Below, in pieces: positions 44,555 to 55,746 of a DNA stretch of 64,000 nucleotides. Each line of letters opens with the position of its first letter. Position 1 is the first letter of the stretch. Below the pieces are notes generated by a model. That model did no database searches, was not told where the DNA came from, and saw nothing but the letters and a program-made list of their open reading frames with translations. The DNA comes from Cellulomonas_A sp047229345. Its GTDB lineage: Bacteria; Actinomycetota; Actinomycetes; Actinomycetales; Cellulomonadaceae. The DNA lies in contig NZ_JBFTER010000001.1 of assembly GCF_047229345.1 (NCBI RefSeq), positions 62,001 through 126,000 on the forward strand, written 5' to 3'. A program made the position numbers and the translations under genes.

Positions 44555-45613
44555 GTGTCTGTTCCCCTGTGGGTGTGGGGCGCGACGACCGCGCTCGTCG
44601 TCGGCATGATCCTGTTCGACTTCTTCGCCCACGTGCGCAAGCCGCACGAGCCGACCTTCCGCGAGTCCGCGACGTGGTCGGTGTTCTACGTCGCGATCGC
44701 CATCCTGTTCGGGGTCGGCGTCGGCGTCGTCTCCGGATGGACGTTCGGCGGCGAGTACTTCGCCGGGTACGTCACCGAGAAGAGCCTGTCGGTCGACAAC
44801 CTGTTCGTCTTCCTCATCATCATGACGAAGTTCGCGGTGCCGCGGGCGTACCAGCAGAAGGTCCTGCTCGTCGGCGTCGTGATCGCGCTGGTGCTCCGGA
44901 CCGTGTTCATCCTGCTCGGCGCCGCGGCGATCGAGGAGTGGTCGTGGGTCTTCTACGTCTTCGGCGGCTTCCTCATCTACACGGCGATCAAGCTCGCCCG
45001 CGAGAAGCACGACGGTGACGTCGAGCACGAGGCCGTCGAGGAGAAGGACAGCCTGGCGGTCCGCATGCTCAAGCGCGTCCTGCCGACGACGGAGAAGTAC
45101 CACGGCGACCGCCTGACGGTCGTGATCGACGGCAAGCGGCTCGTCACGCCGATGCTCCTCGTGATGGCCGCGATCGGCAGCACCGACATCCTCTTCGCGC
45201 TCGACTCCATCCCGGCGATCTACGGCCTCACGCAGGAGCCGTACCTCGTCTTCACGACCAACGCGTTCGCGCTCCTCGGCCTGCGCCAGCTCTACTTCCT
45301 GCTCGGCGGACTGCTCGAGCGCCTCGTGTACCTGTCGCAGGGGCTCTCGGTCATCCTCGGCTTCATCGGCGTGAAGCTCGTGCTCCACGCGATGCACACG
45401 AACGAGCTCGGCTTCATCAACGGGGGCGAGCCGTTCCACTGGGCGCCGGAGATCCCGACGTGGCTCTCGCTGTCGGTCATCCTCGCGACGCTCACGGTCG
45501 CGACGGTCGCGAGCCTGCTCAAGACCCGGAACGACGCGCGCCCCGAGGCGGGCCGTGTCGGTGCCGACCGCGGCGACGACGACCCGGTCGAGGTCACCAG
45601 CTCCGCGAGCTGA
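44555..45613 (+). CDS. TerC/Alx-family membrane protein (probable Mn2+ exporter)
   Basis: Predicted 352-residue membrane protein with about nine helices. It has the two TerC signature regions with membrane acids: EKSLSVDNLFVFLIIMTKF (about residues 72-90) and IGSTDILFALDSIPAIYGL (about 206-224), plus TNAFALLGLRQLYFLLGGL. Relatives export manganese or help load exoenzymes with metal. GTG at 44555 with GGAGG 7 nt upstream is chosen over an upstream in-frame ATG at 44399, which lies in the riboswitch. Regulation by Mn2+ is predicted from the leader. Confidence 0.92.
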   Translation: MSVPLWVWGATTALVVGMILFDFFAHVRKPHEPTFRESATWSVFYVAIAILFGVGVGVVSGWTFGGEYFAGYVTEKSLSVDNLFVFLIIMTKFAVPRAYQQKVLLVGVVIALVLRTVFILLGAAAIEEWSWVFYVFGGFLIYTAIKLAREKHDGDVEHEAVEEKDSLAVRMLKRVLPTTEKYHGDRLTVVIDGKRLVTPMLLVMAAIGSTDILFALDSIPAIYGLTQEPYLVFTTNAFALLGLRQLYFLLGGLLERLVYLSQGLSVILGFIGVKLVLHAMHTNELGFINGGEPFHWAPEIPTWLSLSVILATLTVATVASLLKTRNDARPEAGRVGADRGDDDPVEVTSSAS

Positions 45614-45728
45614 GCCGTCGCCCGCACGCGGCGGGCACCACGCAGCGCCCGGTCCGGCCCGCACCCGCGGGTGGGCCGGGCGTCGCGTCGTCCGGGGCGG
45701 CCGGTGCTCGCTTCGGTAGCGTGCCGCC

Positions 45729-46463
45729 ATGACTGCCGACACCCCCACCATCGTCGCGACCTCGGGCGGCTACGTCGCCGGCCGGCGGACCCGGCTCGAG
45801 CTCGGACCGCTCGTCCACCACGCGATCGACCTCGCGGGCCGGGCGGGACGGCCGCGGGTGTGCCACCTCGGCACCGCGGGCGGGGACCAGGCGTGGGGGC
45901 GGGCGGACCTGCAGGACGCCGCGCAGGTCGCCGGCGTCGACCTCACGCACCTGACGCTGTTCTCGATGCCGAACATCGAGGACGTCGAAGGACACCTCCT
46001 CGGTCAGGACGTCGTCTGGGTGGGTGGCGGCTCGGTCGCGAACCTGCTCGCCGTCTGGCGCGTGCACGGGCTCGACGAGATTCTGCGCCGCGTCTGGGAG
46101 GCCGGCGTGGTCCTGGCCGGCGTGAGCGCCGGGTCCATCTGCTGGTACGTCGGCGGCACGACCGACTCGTTCGGTCCGGAGCTGCGCCCCGTGACGAACG
46201 GCCTGGCCCTGCTGCCGTACGGCAACGGCGTGCACTACGACTCCGAGGCGCGCCGCCGTCCGCTCGTGCACGCGCTCGTCGCGGACGGGACGCTGCCGAC
46301 GACGCACTGCACGGACGACGGGGTCGGGCTCGTGTACCGCGGCACGGAGCTCGTCGAGGCGGTTTCCGAGCGGCCGGGGCAGGGCGCGTACGTCGTGCGG
46401 CGGGACGGCGCACGGGCCGTCGAGGAGCGGCTCGAGCCGCGGCGCCTGCCCGCGACCCGCTGA
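45729..46463 (+). CDS. Peptidase E family protein (S51)
   Basis: Predicted 244-residue Ser peptidase/cyanophycinase-like protein. The nucleophile elbow is GVSAGSICW with Ser133; the oxyanion/substrate loop region VVWVGGGSVANLL and PYGNGVHYDSEARRRP (with the catalytic His region) match S51 enzymes, which cleave Asp-X dipeptides or act as alpha/beta aspartyl peptidases. ATG at 45729 is leaderless-like (TAGCGT at 45717-45722). It is monocistronic and convergent with the flavoprotein gene. Confidence 0.87.
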   Translation: MTADTPTIVATSGGYVAGRRTRLELGPLVHHAIDLAGRAGRPRVCHLGTAGGDQAWGRADLQDAAQVAGVDLTHLTLFSMPNIEDVEGHLLGQDVVWVGGGSVANLLAVWRVHGLDEILRRVWEAGVVLAGVSAGSICWYVGGTTDSFGPELRPVTNGLALLPYGNGVHYDSEARRRPLVHALVADGTLPTTHCTDDGVGLVYRGTELVEAVSERPGQGAYVVRRDGARAVEERLEPRRLPATR

Positions 46464-46553
46464 GCCGCTCCGGTACGCGCGTCGGGCCGCACCGGGACGC
46501 CGTCGCACGCCGCGGCGGTGACGTCCCGACAGTGCGACGCCCGTCCCGGCGGG

Positions 46554-47804
46554 TCAGCCCGCCGCGGTGCCGTCGAGCCAGGCCAGGGCCCCGTGCGCGG
46601 CGGCGACCCCGGTGCTGAACGACGCCTGCAGCAGGTAGCCGCCGGTGGGTGCCTCCCAGTCGAGCATCTCGCCCGCGACGAACGTGCCCGGCAGCCGGCG
46701 CAGCATGAGCGCCCGGTCGACCTCGGCCCACGCGATGCCGCCGGCGGTCGAGATCGCGCGGTCGATCGGCATCGTCCCGGTCACCTCGACCGGCACGGCC
46801 TTGACCAGCGTGGCGGCCGTGTCCGCGTCGCTCGGGAGGGGACCGCCGCCCGCCTCGCGGACGAGCGAGATGCCGGCGGGGTCGAGGCCGACCGCGCGGC
46901 GGAGCCAGGTCGCGCCGGAGTCCTTGGGGCGCCGCCGCTCGCGCAGCCGGTCGGCGAGCTGCCGGGCCGTGTGGTCGGGGCGCAGGTCGACCTCGAGCGT
47001 GGCTCGCCCGTCGGCGTCGAGCGCCTCCCGGATTGCGGCGCCGAGCGCGTACACGGGTCCGCCCTCGAGACCGCTGCGGGTGACCATCGCGTCGCCGCGC
47101 ACGGTCCGTGACGTGCCGGCGCCGGGTGACCCCCCGCGCACGGACAGCGCCACGTGCTTGAGGGGGGACCCAGCGAACCGGTCCGCGAACGTGGCGGTCC
47201 AGCCGACCTGCACCCCGACGTTCGCGGGCCGCAGCGGCGCGACCACGACGCCCCGCTCGACGAACGGGTCGATCCACCCGCCGTCCGATCCGAGCCGCGG
47301 CCACGACGCCCCGCCCAGCGCGAAGACGGTCACGTCGCTCGTGACCTCGGTCTCCGACCCGTCCGCCCGCGTGAGGCGCAGGGTTCCGGGCTGCTCCCCC
47401 CAACCGGTCCACCGGTGCCGCCGCTCGATCCGGACCCCCAGGTCGGCGAGGCGTGCGAGCCAGGCGCGGACGAGCGGCGTGGCACGGAACGACCGCGGGA
47501 ACACGCGCCCGCTCGACCCGACGAACGTCGGCTCACCCAGCCCCGCGCACCAGTCGCGCAGGTCCTGCGGGCCGAACGTCGCGAGCGCCGGTGCGAGGCG
47601 CTCGGACGCGCTGCCGTACCGGGCGAGGAACGGCCCGGGGTCCTCGGAGTGCGTGATGTTGAGCCCGCCGTGCCCCGCCAGCAGGAGCTTGCGGGCCGGC
47701 GAGGGCATGCGGTCGTAGACGGTGACCGTCACTCCCGCCCGGCCCAGCACCTCGGCGGCGACGAGCCCGGCCGGCCCACCGCCGACCACCGCTGCGGTGC
47801 TCAC
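46554..47804 (-). CDS. BaiN/HI0933-family FAD-dependent oxidoreductase
   Basis: Predicted 416-residue flavoprotein. FAD-binding AAVVGGGPAGLVAAEVLGRA (residues about 4-23), then GHGGLNITHS, the conserved second motif of the HI0933 family, and near the C-terminus LPGTFVAGEMLDWEAPTGGY with the flavin-contacting Gly-rich turn. Members reduce unsaturated substrates or have unknown roles. The TIGR03862-type subgroup fits. GTG at 47804; a TAGCGT hexamer lies about 40 nt upstream. Single gene. Confidence 0.87.
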   Translation of the reverse strand: MSTAAVVGGGPAGLVAAEVLGRAGVTVTVYDRMPSPARKLLLAGHGGLNITHSEDPGPFLARYGSASERLAPALATFGPQDLRDWCAGLGEPTFVGSSGRVFPRSFRATPLVRAWLARLADLGVRIERRHRWTGWGEQPGTLRLTRADGSETEVTSDVTVFALGGASWPRLGSDGGWIDPFVERGVVVAPLRPANVGVQVGWTATFADRFAGSPLKHVALSVRGGSPGAGTSRTVRGDAMVTRSGLEGGPVYALGAAIREALDADGRATLEVDLRPDHTARQLADRLRERRRPKDSGATWLRRAVGLDPAGISLVREAGGGPLPSDADTAATLVKAVPVEVTGTMPIDRAISTAGGIAWAEVDRALMLRRLPGTFVAGEMLDWEAPTGGYLLQASFSTGVAAAHGALAWLDGTAAG

Positions 47805-47949
47805 GAGCAGGGCCGGGCGGGCAGGCGGAGGGGACGCACCCGCTGACGCTAGCCCAGTGCCCGCCGGTCCGGGGCGAGCGCCGGGTGCGTGCGGACGTGC
47901 CGGGCCCGTCCGGCGGGCGGTGGACGGTCGGCGCGGCGCGGGCGTGAGG

Positions 47950-47972
47950 CGGGTCGACCGACCGTCGACCCG
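47950..47972 (-). terminator. Hairpin after the YciI gene
   Basis: CGGGTCGAC / GTCGACCCG, 9 bp with a 5-nt loop, about 30 nt beyond the stop of the minus-strand YciI gene. Confidence 0.55.
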
Positions 47973-48002
47973 GTGCCGCGCGTCAGGAGGGGCCGAGGAC
48001 CG

Positions 48003-48299
48003 TCAGCGCGGCGCCGGCTCCGGCCAGCCGCCGATCACGACGTTCCACCCCCGCACGGTCGTCGACGCGACGAGGCCCTCGCGCGCGAAGGGGTCGGCGG
48101 CGAGCAGTGCGTCGAGCGTCGCCTCGTCGTCGGTCCGGAACACGAGGAGGGCGCCCGGGTCGCCGTCGGCCCACGGCCCCGACGCGAGCAGCGTGCCCTG
48201 CGCGGCGAGCCCCCGCAGGTACGTGCGGTGCTCGGGGCGCACGGCGTCCTGCTCGGCGCGGCGCTCGTCATAGGTGTACTGCACGGCGAAGATCGACAT
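48003..48299 (-). CDS. YciI family protein
   Basis: Predicted 98-residue ferredoxin-like protein. VRPEHRTYLRGLAAQGTLLAS contains the conserved family His-Arg region, SGPWADGDPGALLVF and ADPFAREGLVA supply the conserved Asp-Pro-Phe. YciI proteins may be dehydratase-like or regulatory; function is unknown. ATG at 48299 is preceded by CAGGAT (48306-48311 on the plus strand complement) exactly 6 nt upstream, and no ribosome site. Divergent from the aldo-keto reductase. Confidence 0.88.
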   Translation of the reverse strand: MSIFAVQYTYDERRAEQDAVRPEHRTYLRGLAAQGTLLASGPWADGDPGALLVFRTDDEATLDALLAADPFAREGLVASTTVRGWNVVIGGWPEPAPR

Positions 48300-48366
48300 G
48301 CCGACATCCTGCCGCACCGCCCGGCCCGGCTTCGCGGGCCGCCGGGGCCGGTGAGAGAGTGCGGGT

Positions 48367-49218
48367 GTGACCACGACCGCTCCCACGCAACCCCCGGTCC
48401 CCGACGTCGCGCTGCTCGACGGGACCGCAGTCCCGCAGCTCGGGCTCGGGGTGTACAAGGTCGACGACGACGGTGCGCGCGACGCCGTCGCGACCGCGCT
48501 CGCCGCCGGGTACCGGCTCGTGGGCACGGCGAGGCTCTACGGCAACGAGGCCGGCGTGGGTCGCGCGCTGCGGGAGTCGGGCATCCCGCGCGACGAGCTC
48601 CACGTCACCACCAAGCTGTGGAACGACGACCAGGGACGCGAGCGCACGCTGCGCGCGTTCGACGCCTCCGTCGCGCGGCTCGACGTCGGCGCGCCGGACC
48701 TCTACCTGATCCACTGGCCGTGCGCGGGCCAGGACCTCTACGTCGAGACGTGGCAGACGCTCGTCGGGCTCCGCGAGGACGGTCGCGTCCGCTCGATCGG
48801 GGTCTCGAACTTCCAGCCCGCGCACCTCGCGCGCATCGTCGAGGACTCGGGCGTCGTGCCCGTGCTCAACCAGGTCGAGCTGCACCCGTACCTCCAGCAG
48901 CGTGCGCTGCGGGAGCACCACGCGCGCCTCGGCGTCGCGACGCAGGCGTGGGCGCCGCTCGGGGCCGGGAACGGCGTGCTCGCGGACCCGGTGATCGTGT
49001 CCGTCGCCCGGCGCCACCGGGTGACGCCCGCGCAGGTGGTGCTCCGCTGGCACCTCGACCTGGGCACGCTCGTGATCCCGAAGTCGGTGACGCCCGGGCG
49101 GATCCGGGAGAACGTCGACGTCTTCGGCTTCGAGCTCACCGACGAGGACCACCGGCTCGTCGCCGGGCTCGACCGCGGTGAGCGGGTCGGTCCCGACCCC
49201 GACGTCCTCGGCGCCTGA
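48367..49218 (+). CDS. Aldo/keto reductase family protein with an altered catalytic site
   Basis: Predicted 283-residue TIM-barrel oxidoreductase. Tyr58 (RLYGNEAGVG), Lys83 (TTKLWNDD) and His116 (YLIHWP) of the tetrad are present, but the Asp normally found five residues before Tyr is Gly53 (LVGTARLY in place of I/V-D-T-A). NADPH-binding IPKSVTPGRIREN is intact. Loss of the Asp, which positions the Lys, should reduce activity, so this may be a binding or specialised enzyme. GTG at 48367 with GAGAGT 6 nt upstream. Confidence 0.88.
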   Translation: MTTTAPTQPPVPDVALLDGTAVPQLGLGVYKVDDDGARDAVATALAAGYRLVGTARLYGNEAGVGRALRESGIPRDELHVTTKLWNDDQGRERTLRAFDASVARLDVGAPDLYLIHWPCAGQDLYVETWQTLVGLREDGRVRSIGVSNFQPAHLARIVEDSGVVPVLNQVELHPYLQQRALREHHARLGVATQAWAPLGAGNGVLADPVIVSVARRHRVTPAQVVLRWHLDLGTLVIPKSVTPGRIRENVDVFGFELTDEDHRLVAGLDRGERVGPDPDVLGA

Positions 49219-49291
49219 GCGCGGCACCCGCCCGGCACGTCCGGCGCAGCACGTCGCACCGCTGCCCGGCCGACGCCCGACGACCGCCCGT

Positions 49292-49313
49292 CGCCCGGCG
49301 CCGGTGCCGGGCG
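49292..49313. terminator. Hairpin between convergent aldo-keto reductase and MBL genes
   Basis: CGCCCGGC / GCCGGGCG, 8 bp, positioned to serve the minus-strand MBL gene and the plus-strand reductase. Confidence 0.5.
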
Positions 49314-49327
49314 GACGCCCGTCCCGG

Positions 49328-50035
49328 TCACCAGCCGCGGGCGCGCCACTCGTCGAGGTGCGGTCGCTCGGTGCCGAGCGTCGTGTCGGCGCCGTGCCCC
49401 GGGTAGACCCACGTGTCGTCGCCGAACCGGTCGAGCACGCGGTCGACGACGTCGCGCAGCAGCGCCGCGAACCGGGCGGCGTCCCCACCGGTCGCGCCCA
49501 GGCCACCGGGGAAGAGCGAGTCCCCGGTGAACAGGTGCACCCGCCCGGCGACGGCCTCCTCGGCCTGCACGTGCTCGGGCTCGCGGTAGGCGAGCGCGAC
49601 CGAGCCGGGGGTGTGCCCGCGCAGCGCGACGACCTCGAGGACCAGGTGCCCCACCGTGAGCGTGTCGCCGTGCCGGAGCCGGCGCTGGACGGGGACCCCG
49701 GTCGCGGCGGTGATCGCGTCGGCGTCGTCCGCCCCGGCGGCCACCGGCGCGCCGGTGAGCGCGACGACCGACGCGAGCGCACGGTGGTGGTCCGCGTGCT
49801 GGTGCGTGGTCACGACTGCGTCGAGCCGGGAGGCCGCGGAGACGTCGTGCAGCAGCCCGGCGAGCCGGGCGGGCTCGTCGGCGGCGTCGACCAGGAGCTG
49901 CGCGCCGCTGCGGCGGCACGTCAGCAGGTAGGCGTTGTTCGCCATCGGCCCGACGGCGAGCTTGCGGACCACGACCTCGTCGAGCTCGCGCACGTCCGCC
50001 GGGCCGCCGGGGCGCACGTCCCCGGTGTACGTCAC
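49328..50035 (-). CDS. MBL-fold metallo-hydrolase (glyoxalase II-like)
   Basis: Predicted 235-residue hydrolase. The metal-binding HQHADHH (residues about 76-82) follows VVTT, then GHTPGSVAL, FTGDSLFPGG (second metal Asp) and YPGHG supply the remaining ligands. These match glyoxalase II and related thioester hydrolases; the substrate is unknown. GTG at 50035 overlaps the GH15 stop (GTGA), so the two minus-strand genes form an operon. Confidence 0.9.
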   Translation of the reverse strand: MTYTGDVRPGGPADVRELDEVVVRKLAVGPMANNAYLLTCRRSGAQLLVDAADEPARLAGLLHDVSAASRLDAVVTTHQHADHHRALASVVALTGAPVAAGADDADAITAATGVPVQRRLRHGDTLTVGHLVLEVVALRGHTPGSVALAYREPEHVQAEEAVAGRVHLFTGDSLFPGGLGATGGDAARFAALLRDVVDRVLDRFGDDTWVYPGHGADTTLGTERPHLDEWRARGW

Positions 50036-51870
50036 GACGCGCCGTCGGGGGTCGTGCCGACCGGCAGCAGCTCCGCGCCGGAGAGCGCCCGGTCGTGGCT
50101 GCGGACGGCGCGCACGAGGGCGAGGTGCGAGAGCGCCTGGGGGTAGTTGCCGGCCATGCGCCCCTCGACCGGGTCGTACTCCTCCGCGAGCAGGCCGAGC
50201 TCGCCGCCGAGCGCCGTCAGGGTGTCGAGCACCTCGCTCGCCCCGGCGAGGTCGCCCTGGCGAGCGAGCGCGTCCGCCAGCCAGAACGAGCACGCCAGGA
50301 ACGGGTGCTCGCTGCCGCCCAGCCCGTCGTCGGTGCGCTCGGCACGGTAGCGGAGCACGAAGCCCGGCGCGACCTCGAGCTCGCGCCGGATCGCGGCCAC
50401 CGTCGAGACCATGCGCGGGTCGTCCGGGGGCAGGAAGCCGACCTGGAGCATCTGGAGCAGCGCCGCGTCGGTGTGGGTCGCGCCGTAGTGCTGCACGAAC
50501 GTCCCGAGCCCCTCGTCCCAGCCGTGCTCGAGGACGTCCGCGTGCACGGCGTCGCGCTCGCGGCGCCACTCGTCGACCGGTCCGGGCAGGCCGTGGTCCT
50601 CGACGGCCCGCACGGCGCGATCGAGCGCGGCCCAGGACATGACCTTCGAGTGCGTGAAGTGGCGGGGCTCGCCGCGGACCTCCCAGATCCCGCGGTCCGG
50701 CTCGCGCCAGCTCGTCATGAGGTCCCGGACGAGGTGCCGCTGCATCGCCCACGAGTCGTCCGACTCGGCGAGCCCGCCCGCGCGCGCCTCGTGCAGCGCG
50801 CACATCACCTCGCCCAGGACGTCGTTCTGGGTCTGCCCGACGGCCGCGTTGCCGATCCGGACCGGGCGCGAGCCCGCGTAGCCGGGCAGGTGGTCGAGCG
50901 TGCGCTCCGGCAGGTCGCGCCCGCCGTCGACGCCGTACATGATCTGCAGGTCCGCCGGGTCGCCGGCCACGGCCCGCAGGAGCCAGCCCCGCCACGCGGT
51001 CGCCTCGTCGCGGTAGCCGTGCTCGAGCAGCGCCTCGAGCGTCATCGCGGCGTCCCGCAGCCAGCAGAACCGGTAGTCCCAGTTCCGCTCGCCGCCGAAG
51101 TCCTCGGGCAGCGACGTGGTCGGCGCCGCGACGATGCCTCCGGTCTCCGCGTGCGTGAGCAGGCGGAGCACGAGCAGCGAGCGGACCACCTGCGGGCGGT
51201 AGGAGCCGGTGTAGTCGCAGCGCCGGGCCCACTCGCCCCATGCCCCGAGGGTCGCGTCGACGCGGTCGGGGATCGTCAGCCGCCGCGGCACCTCGTCCCA
51301 CGAGCGCGTCCAGGTGACGGCGAGCTCGACGCTCTCACCGGCGGCCAGCTCGAACTCGTCGCGGTGCACCCGCCCGTGCGGCACGGGCAGGCGGTCCCCG
51401 CGCAGCAGCAGCGAGTCGGGTCCGGCGACGGCCTGGATGCCCTCGACGCCGTTGACGTCGTGGACGTGATGCACCCACGGCACGATCGCGCCGTAGCCGA
51501 AGCGCACGACCCACTCGTGCTCGACGGCCACCGTGCCCGCGGTGCACTCGACGCGCCGGACGAGGTCGGCCCGACCGTCGCCGACGGGCATCGCGTCCGT
51601 GACGACCGCGGTGCCCGTGGGGGAGGTGTAGGTCGTCCGCAGGACGAAGGAGTCCCCGGCGTAGGTGCGCGTGACGTCGGTCGCGTCGGGGACGGTGAGC
51701 AGCCACCGCCCGTGCTCGCGCGTGCCGAGCAGCGCGGCGAACGACGCGGGGGAGTCGAACCGGGGCAGGCAGAGCCAGTCGACCGAGCCGCGGCGGGAGA
51801 CGAGCGCGGCGGTGTGCCCGTCGCCGAGGACCGCGTAGTCACCGATCGGCGGGGGAGTGTGGGGGCGCAT
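50032..51870 (-). CDS. Glycoside hydrolase family 15 protein (glucoamylase/trehalase type)
   Basis: Predicted 612-residue hydrolase. An N-terminal beta-sandwich starts PIGDYAVLGDGHTAALVSRR, followed by an (alpha/alpha)6 barrel with GGERNWDYRFCWLRDAA, the general acid region GIWEVRGEPRHFTHSKVM, and the base region AEEYDPVEGRMAGNYPQALS. This bacterial subgroup includes trehalases and glucoamylases; no signal peptide is seen, so an intracellular role in trehalose or maltodextrin use is likely. ATG at 51870 is leaderless-like, with GATGAT 6 nt upstream. Divergent from uvrA. Confidence 0.92.
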   Translation of the reverse strand: MRPHTPPPIGDYAVLGDGHTAALVSRRGSVDWLCLPRFDSPASFAALLGTREHGRWLLTVPDATDVTRTYAGDSFVLRTTYTSPTGTAVVTDAMPVGDGRADLVRRVECTAGTVAVEHEWVVRFGYGAIVPWVHHVHDVNGVEGIQAVAGPDSLLLRGDRLPVPHGRVHRDEFELAAGESVELAVTWTRSWDEVPRRLTIPDRVDATLGAWGEWARRCDYTGSYRPQVVRSLLVLRLLTHAETGGIVAAPTTSLPEDFGGERNWDYRFCWLRDAAMTLEALLEHGYRDEATAWRGWLLRAVAGDPADLQIMYGVDGGRDLPERTLDHLPGYAGSRPVRIGNAAVGQTQNDVLGEVMCALHEARAGGLAESDDSWAMQRHLVRDLMTSWREPDRGIWEVRGEPRHFTHSKVMSWAALDRAVRAVEDHGLPGPVDEWRRERDAVHADVLEHGWDEGLGTFVQHYGATHTDAALLQMLQVGFLPPDDPRMVSTVAAIRRELEVAPGFVLRYRAERTDDGLGGSEHPFLACSFWLADALARQGDLAGASEVLDTLTALGGELGLLAEEYDPVEGRMAGNYPQALSHLALVRAVRSHDRALSGAELLPVGTTPDGAS

Positions 51871-51943
51871 CGGTCCATCATCGGCGACGTGCCCGCCGCC
51901 CACCCGGCGGGGGCCCGGCGGCGTGGCGCCCGTCACGTTCCGT

Positions 51944-51959
51944 TCGAACACCTGTGCGG
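51944..51959 (+). promoter_or_regulatory. Degenerate LexA (SOS) box upstream of uvrA
   Basis: TCGAAC-ACCT-GTGCGG compared with the actinobacterial consensus TCGAAC-N4-GTTCGA: left half perfect, right half 4 of 6. It covers -46 to -31 relative to the uvrA start, overlapping the -35 region. Confidence 0.6.
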
Positions 51960-51989
51960 CATGTCGGAGGGTCGACGTAGCATGTCGGG

Positions 51990-54851
<2,862 letters not shown>

Positions 54852-54901
54852 CGCACGCTCGCCGGGCGGCTCAGACCCGTCCGTCCGGCGGTGCCCCGAC
54901 C

Positions 54902-55069
54902 GATCCGCTCGGTGTGGTCGGGCTGGGCCGCCGCGCGCCGGCTGATCCGCTCGGTCCGGTCGGACTGGGCCGCCGCGCGCCGGTCGATCCGCTCGGTCCG
55001 GTCGGGCTGGGCCGCCGCGCGCCGGCTGATCCGCTCCGTCTGGTCGGGCTGGGCCGCCGCGCGCCGGTC
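54902..55069. repeat. 42-bp tandem repeat, four copies
   Basis: Units at 54902-54943, 54944-54985, 54986-55027 and 55028-55069 differ at only a few positions. Unit ends alternate CT, TC, CT, TC, suggesting an 84-bp ancestral dimer. 42 is a multiple of three so frames stay open, but no encoded protein looks real. It lies between convergent uvrA and the OsmC gene. Confidence 0.93.
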
Positions 55070-55092
55070 GCGCCGCGTGAGGGTGCTCGCCC

Positions 55093-55629
55093 TCAGCCGG
55101 CGACCCCGCGCGGCACGGGCCCAGCGCCCGCATCGACCGCCGAGCCGGGCGCACCGACGTGCACCGGCGACGGCGCGAGGCGCACCGGGAAGTTGACGGA
55201 GCGCGCGATGAAGCAGTGCTCGTGCGCACGGGCGTGCAGGTCGGCGAGGTCGGTCCCGGGCTCTGCGGTCCCCGCCGAGACGGTCACGCGGGGACGCAGG
55301 ACGACCTCCGTGAACTGCCCGTGCCCGGCCGCCTCGACGCGCATCGTCCCGCTCGCGCGGTCCCGGTACCCGGTGACGACGACGCCGGCCGTCGCGGCGA
55401 GGTGCAGGAACCACAGCATGTGGCACTGCGCGACCGCCGCCACGAGCAGCTCCTCGGGGCTGTAGCGGTCGGGGTCGCCGCGGAACGCCGGGTCGGAGGA
55501 CCCGGGGAGCGGCGGCTTGTCGCCGATCAGCACCTCGTGCTCGCGGCTGTACGCGGTGTAGCTCGTCGTGCCGCTCGTGCCGGCGCCCGTCCAGACGACC
55601 TCGGCGGCGAACGTGTGCAGGGGGCCCAT
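55093..55629 (-). CDS. OsmC family peroxiredoxin-like protein
   Basis: Predicted 178-residue thiol protein. The catalytic pair Cys69 (VAQCHMLWF) and Cys139 (HEHCFIARSVNF) are both present with the conserved Glu59/60 and the Ser-Pro-Glu-Glu-Leu-Leu lead-in. OsmC proteins reduce organic hydroperoxides. ATG at 55629; about 24 residues at the C-terminus (after VRLAPSP) are extra and Gly/Ala/Pro-rich. Ends beside the 42-bp minisatellite. Confidence 0.9.
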   Translation of the reverse strand: MGPLHTFAAEVVWTGAGTSGTTSYTAYSREHEVLIGDKPPLPGSSDPAFRGDPDRYSPEELLVAAVAQCHMLWFLHLAATAGVVVTGYRDRASGTMRVEAAGHGQFTEVVLRPRVTVSAGTAEPGTDLADLHARAHEHCFIARSVNFPVRLAPSPVHVGAPGSAVDAGAGPVPRGVAG

Positions 55630-55746
55630 CGGCCCACGCTAGCGCGACGGCGGTCCGGCCCGGGAAGGGTTTGCGTGCGCCGCGCGGCGTCCGCCGCCCG
55701 CGAACGCGTGACGTCCGCTGTGGGCGCCCCGACTTAGGCTCGTGGC

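Noticed and set aside
54891..55196. Open frame across the 42-bp repeats giving a 14-residue repeat protein (IRSVRSGWAAARR).
   Set aside because: The repeat keeps all frames open because 42 is divisible by three; no start with a ribosome site, and the product overlaps the OsmC gene antisense.
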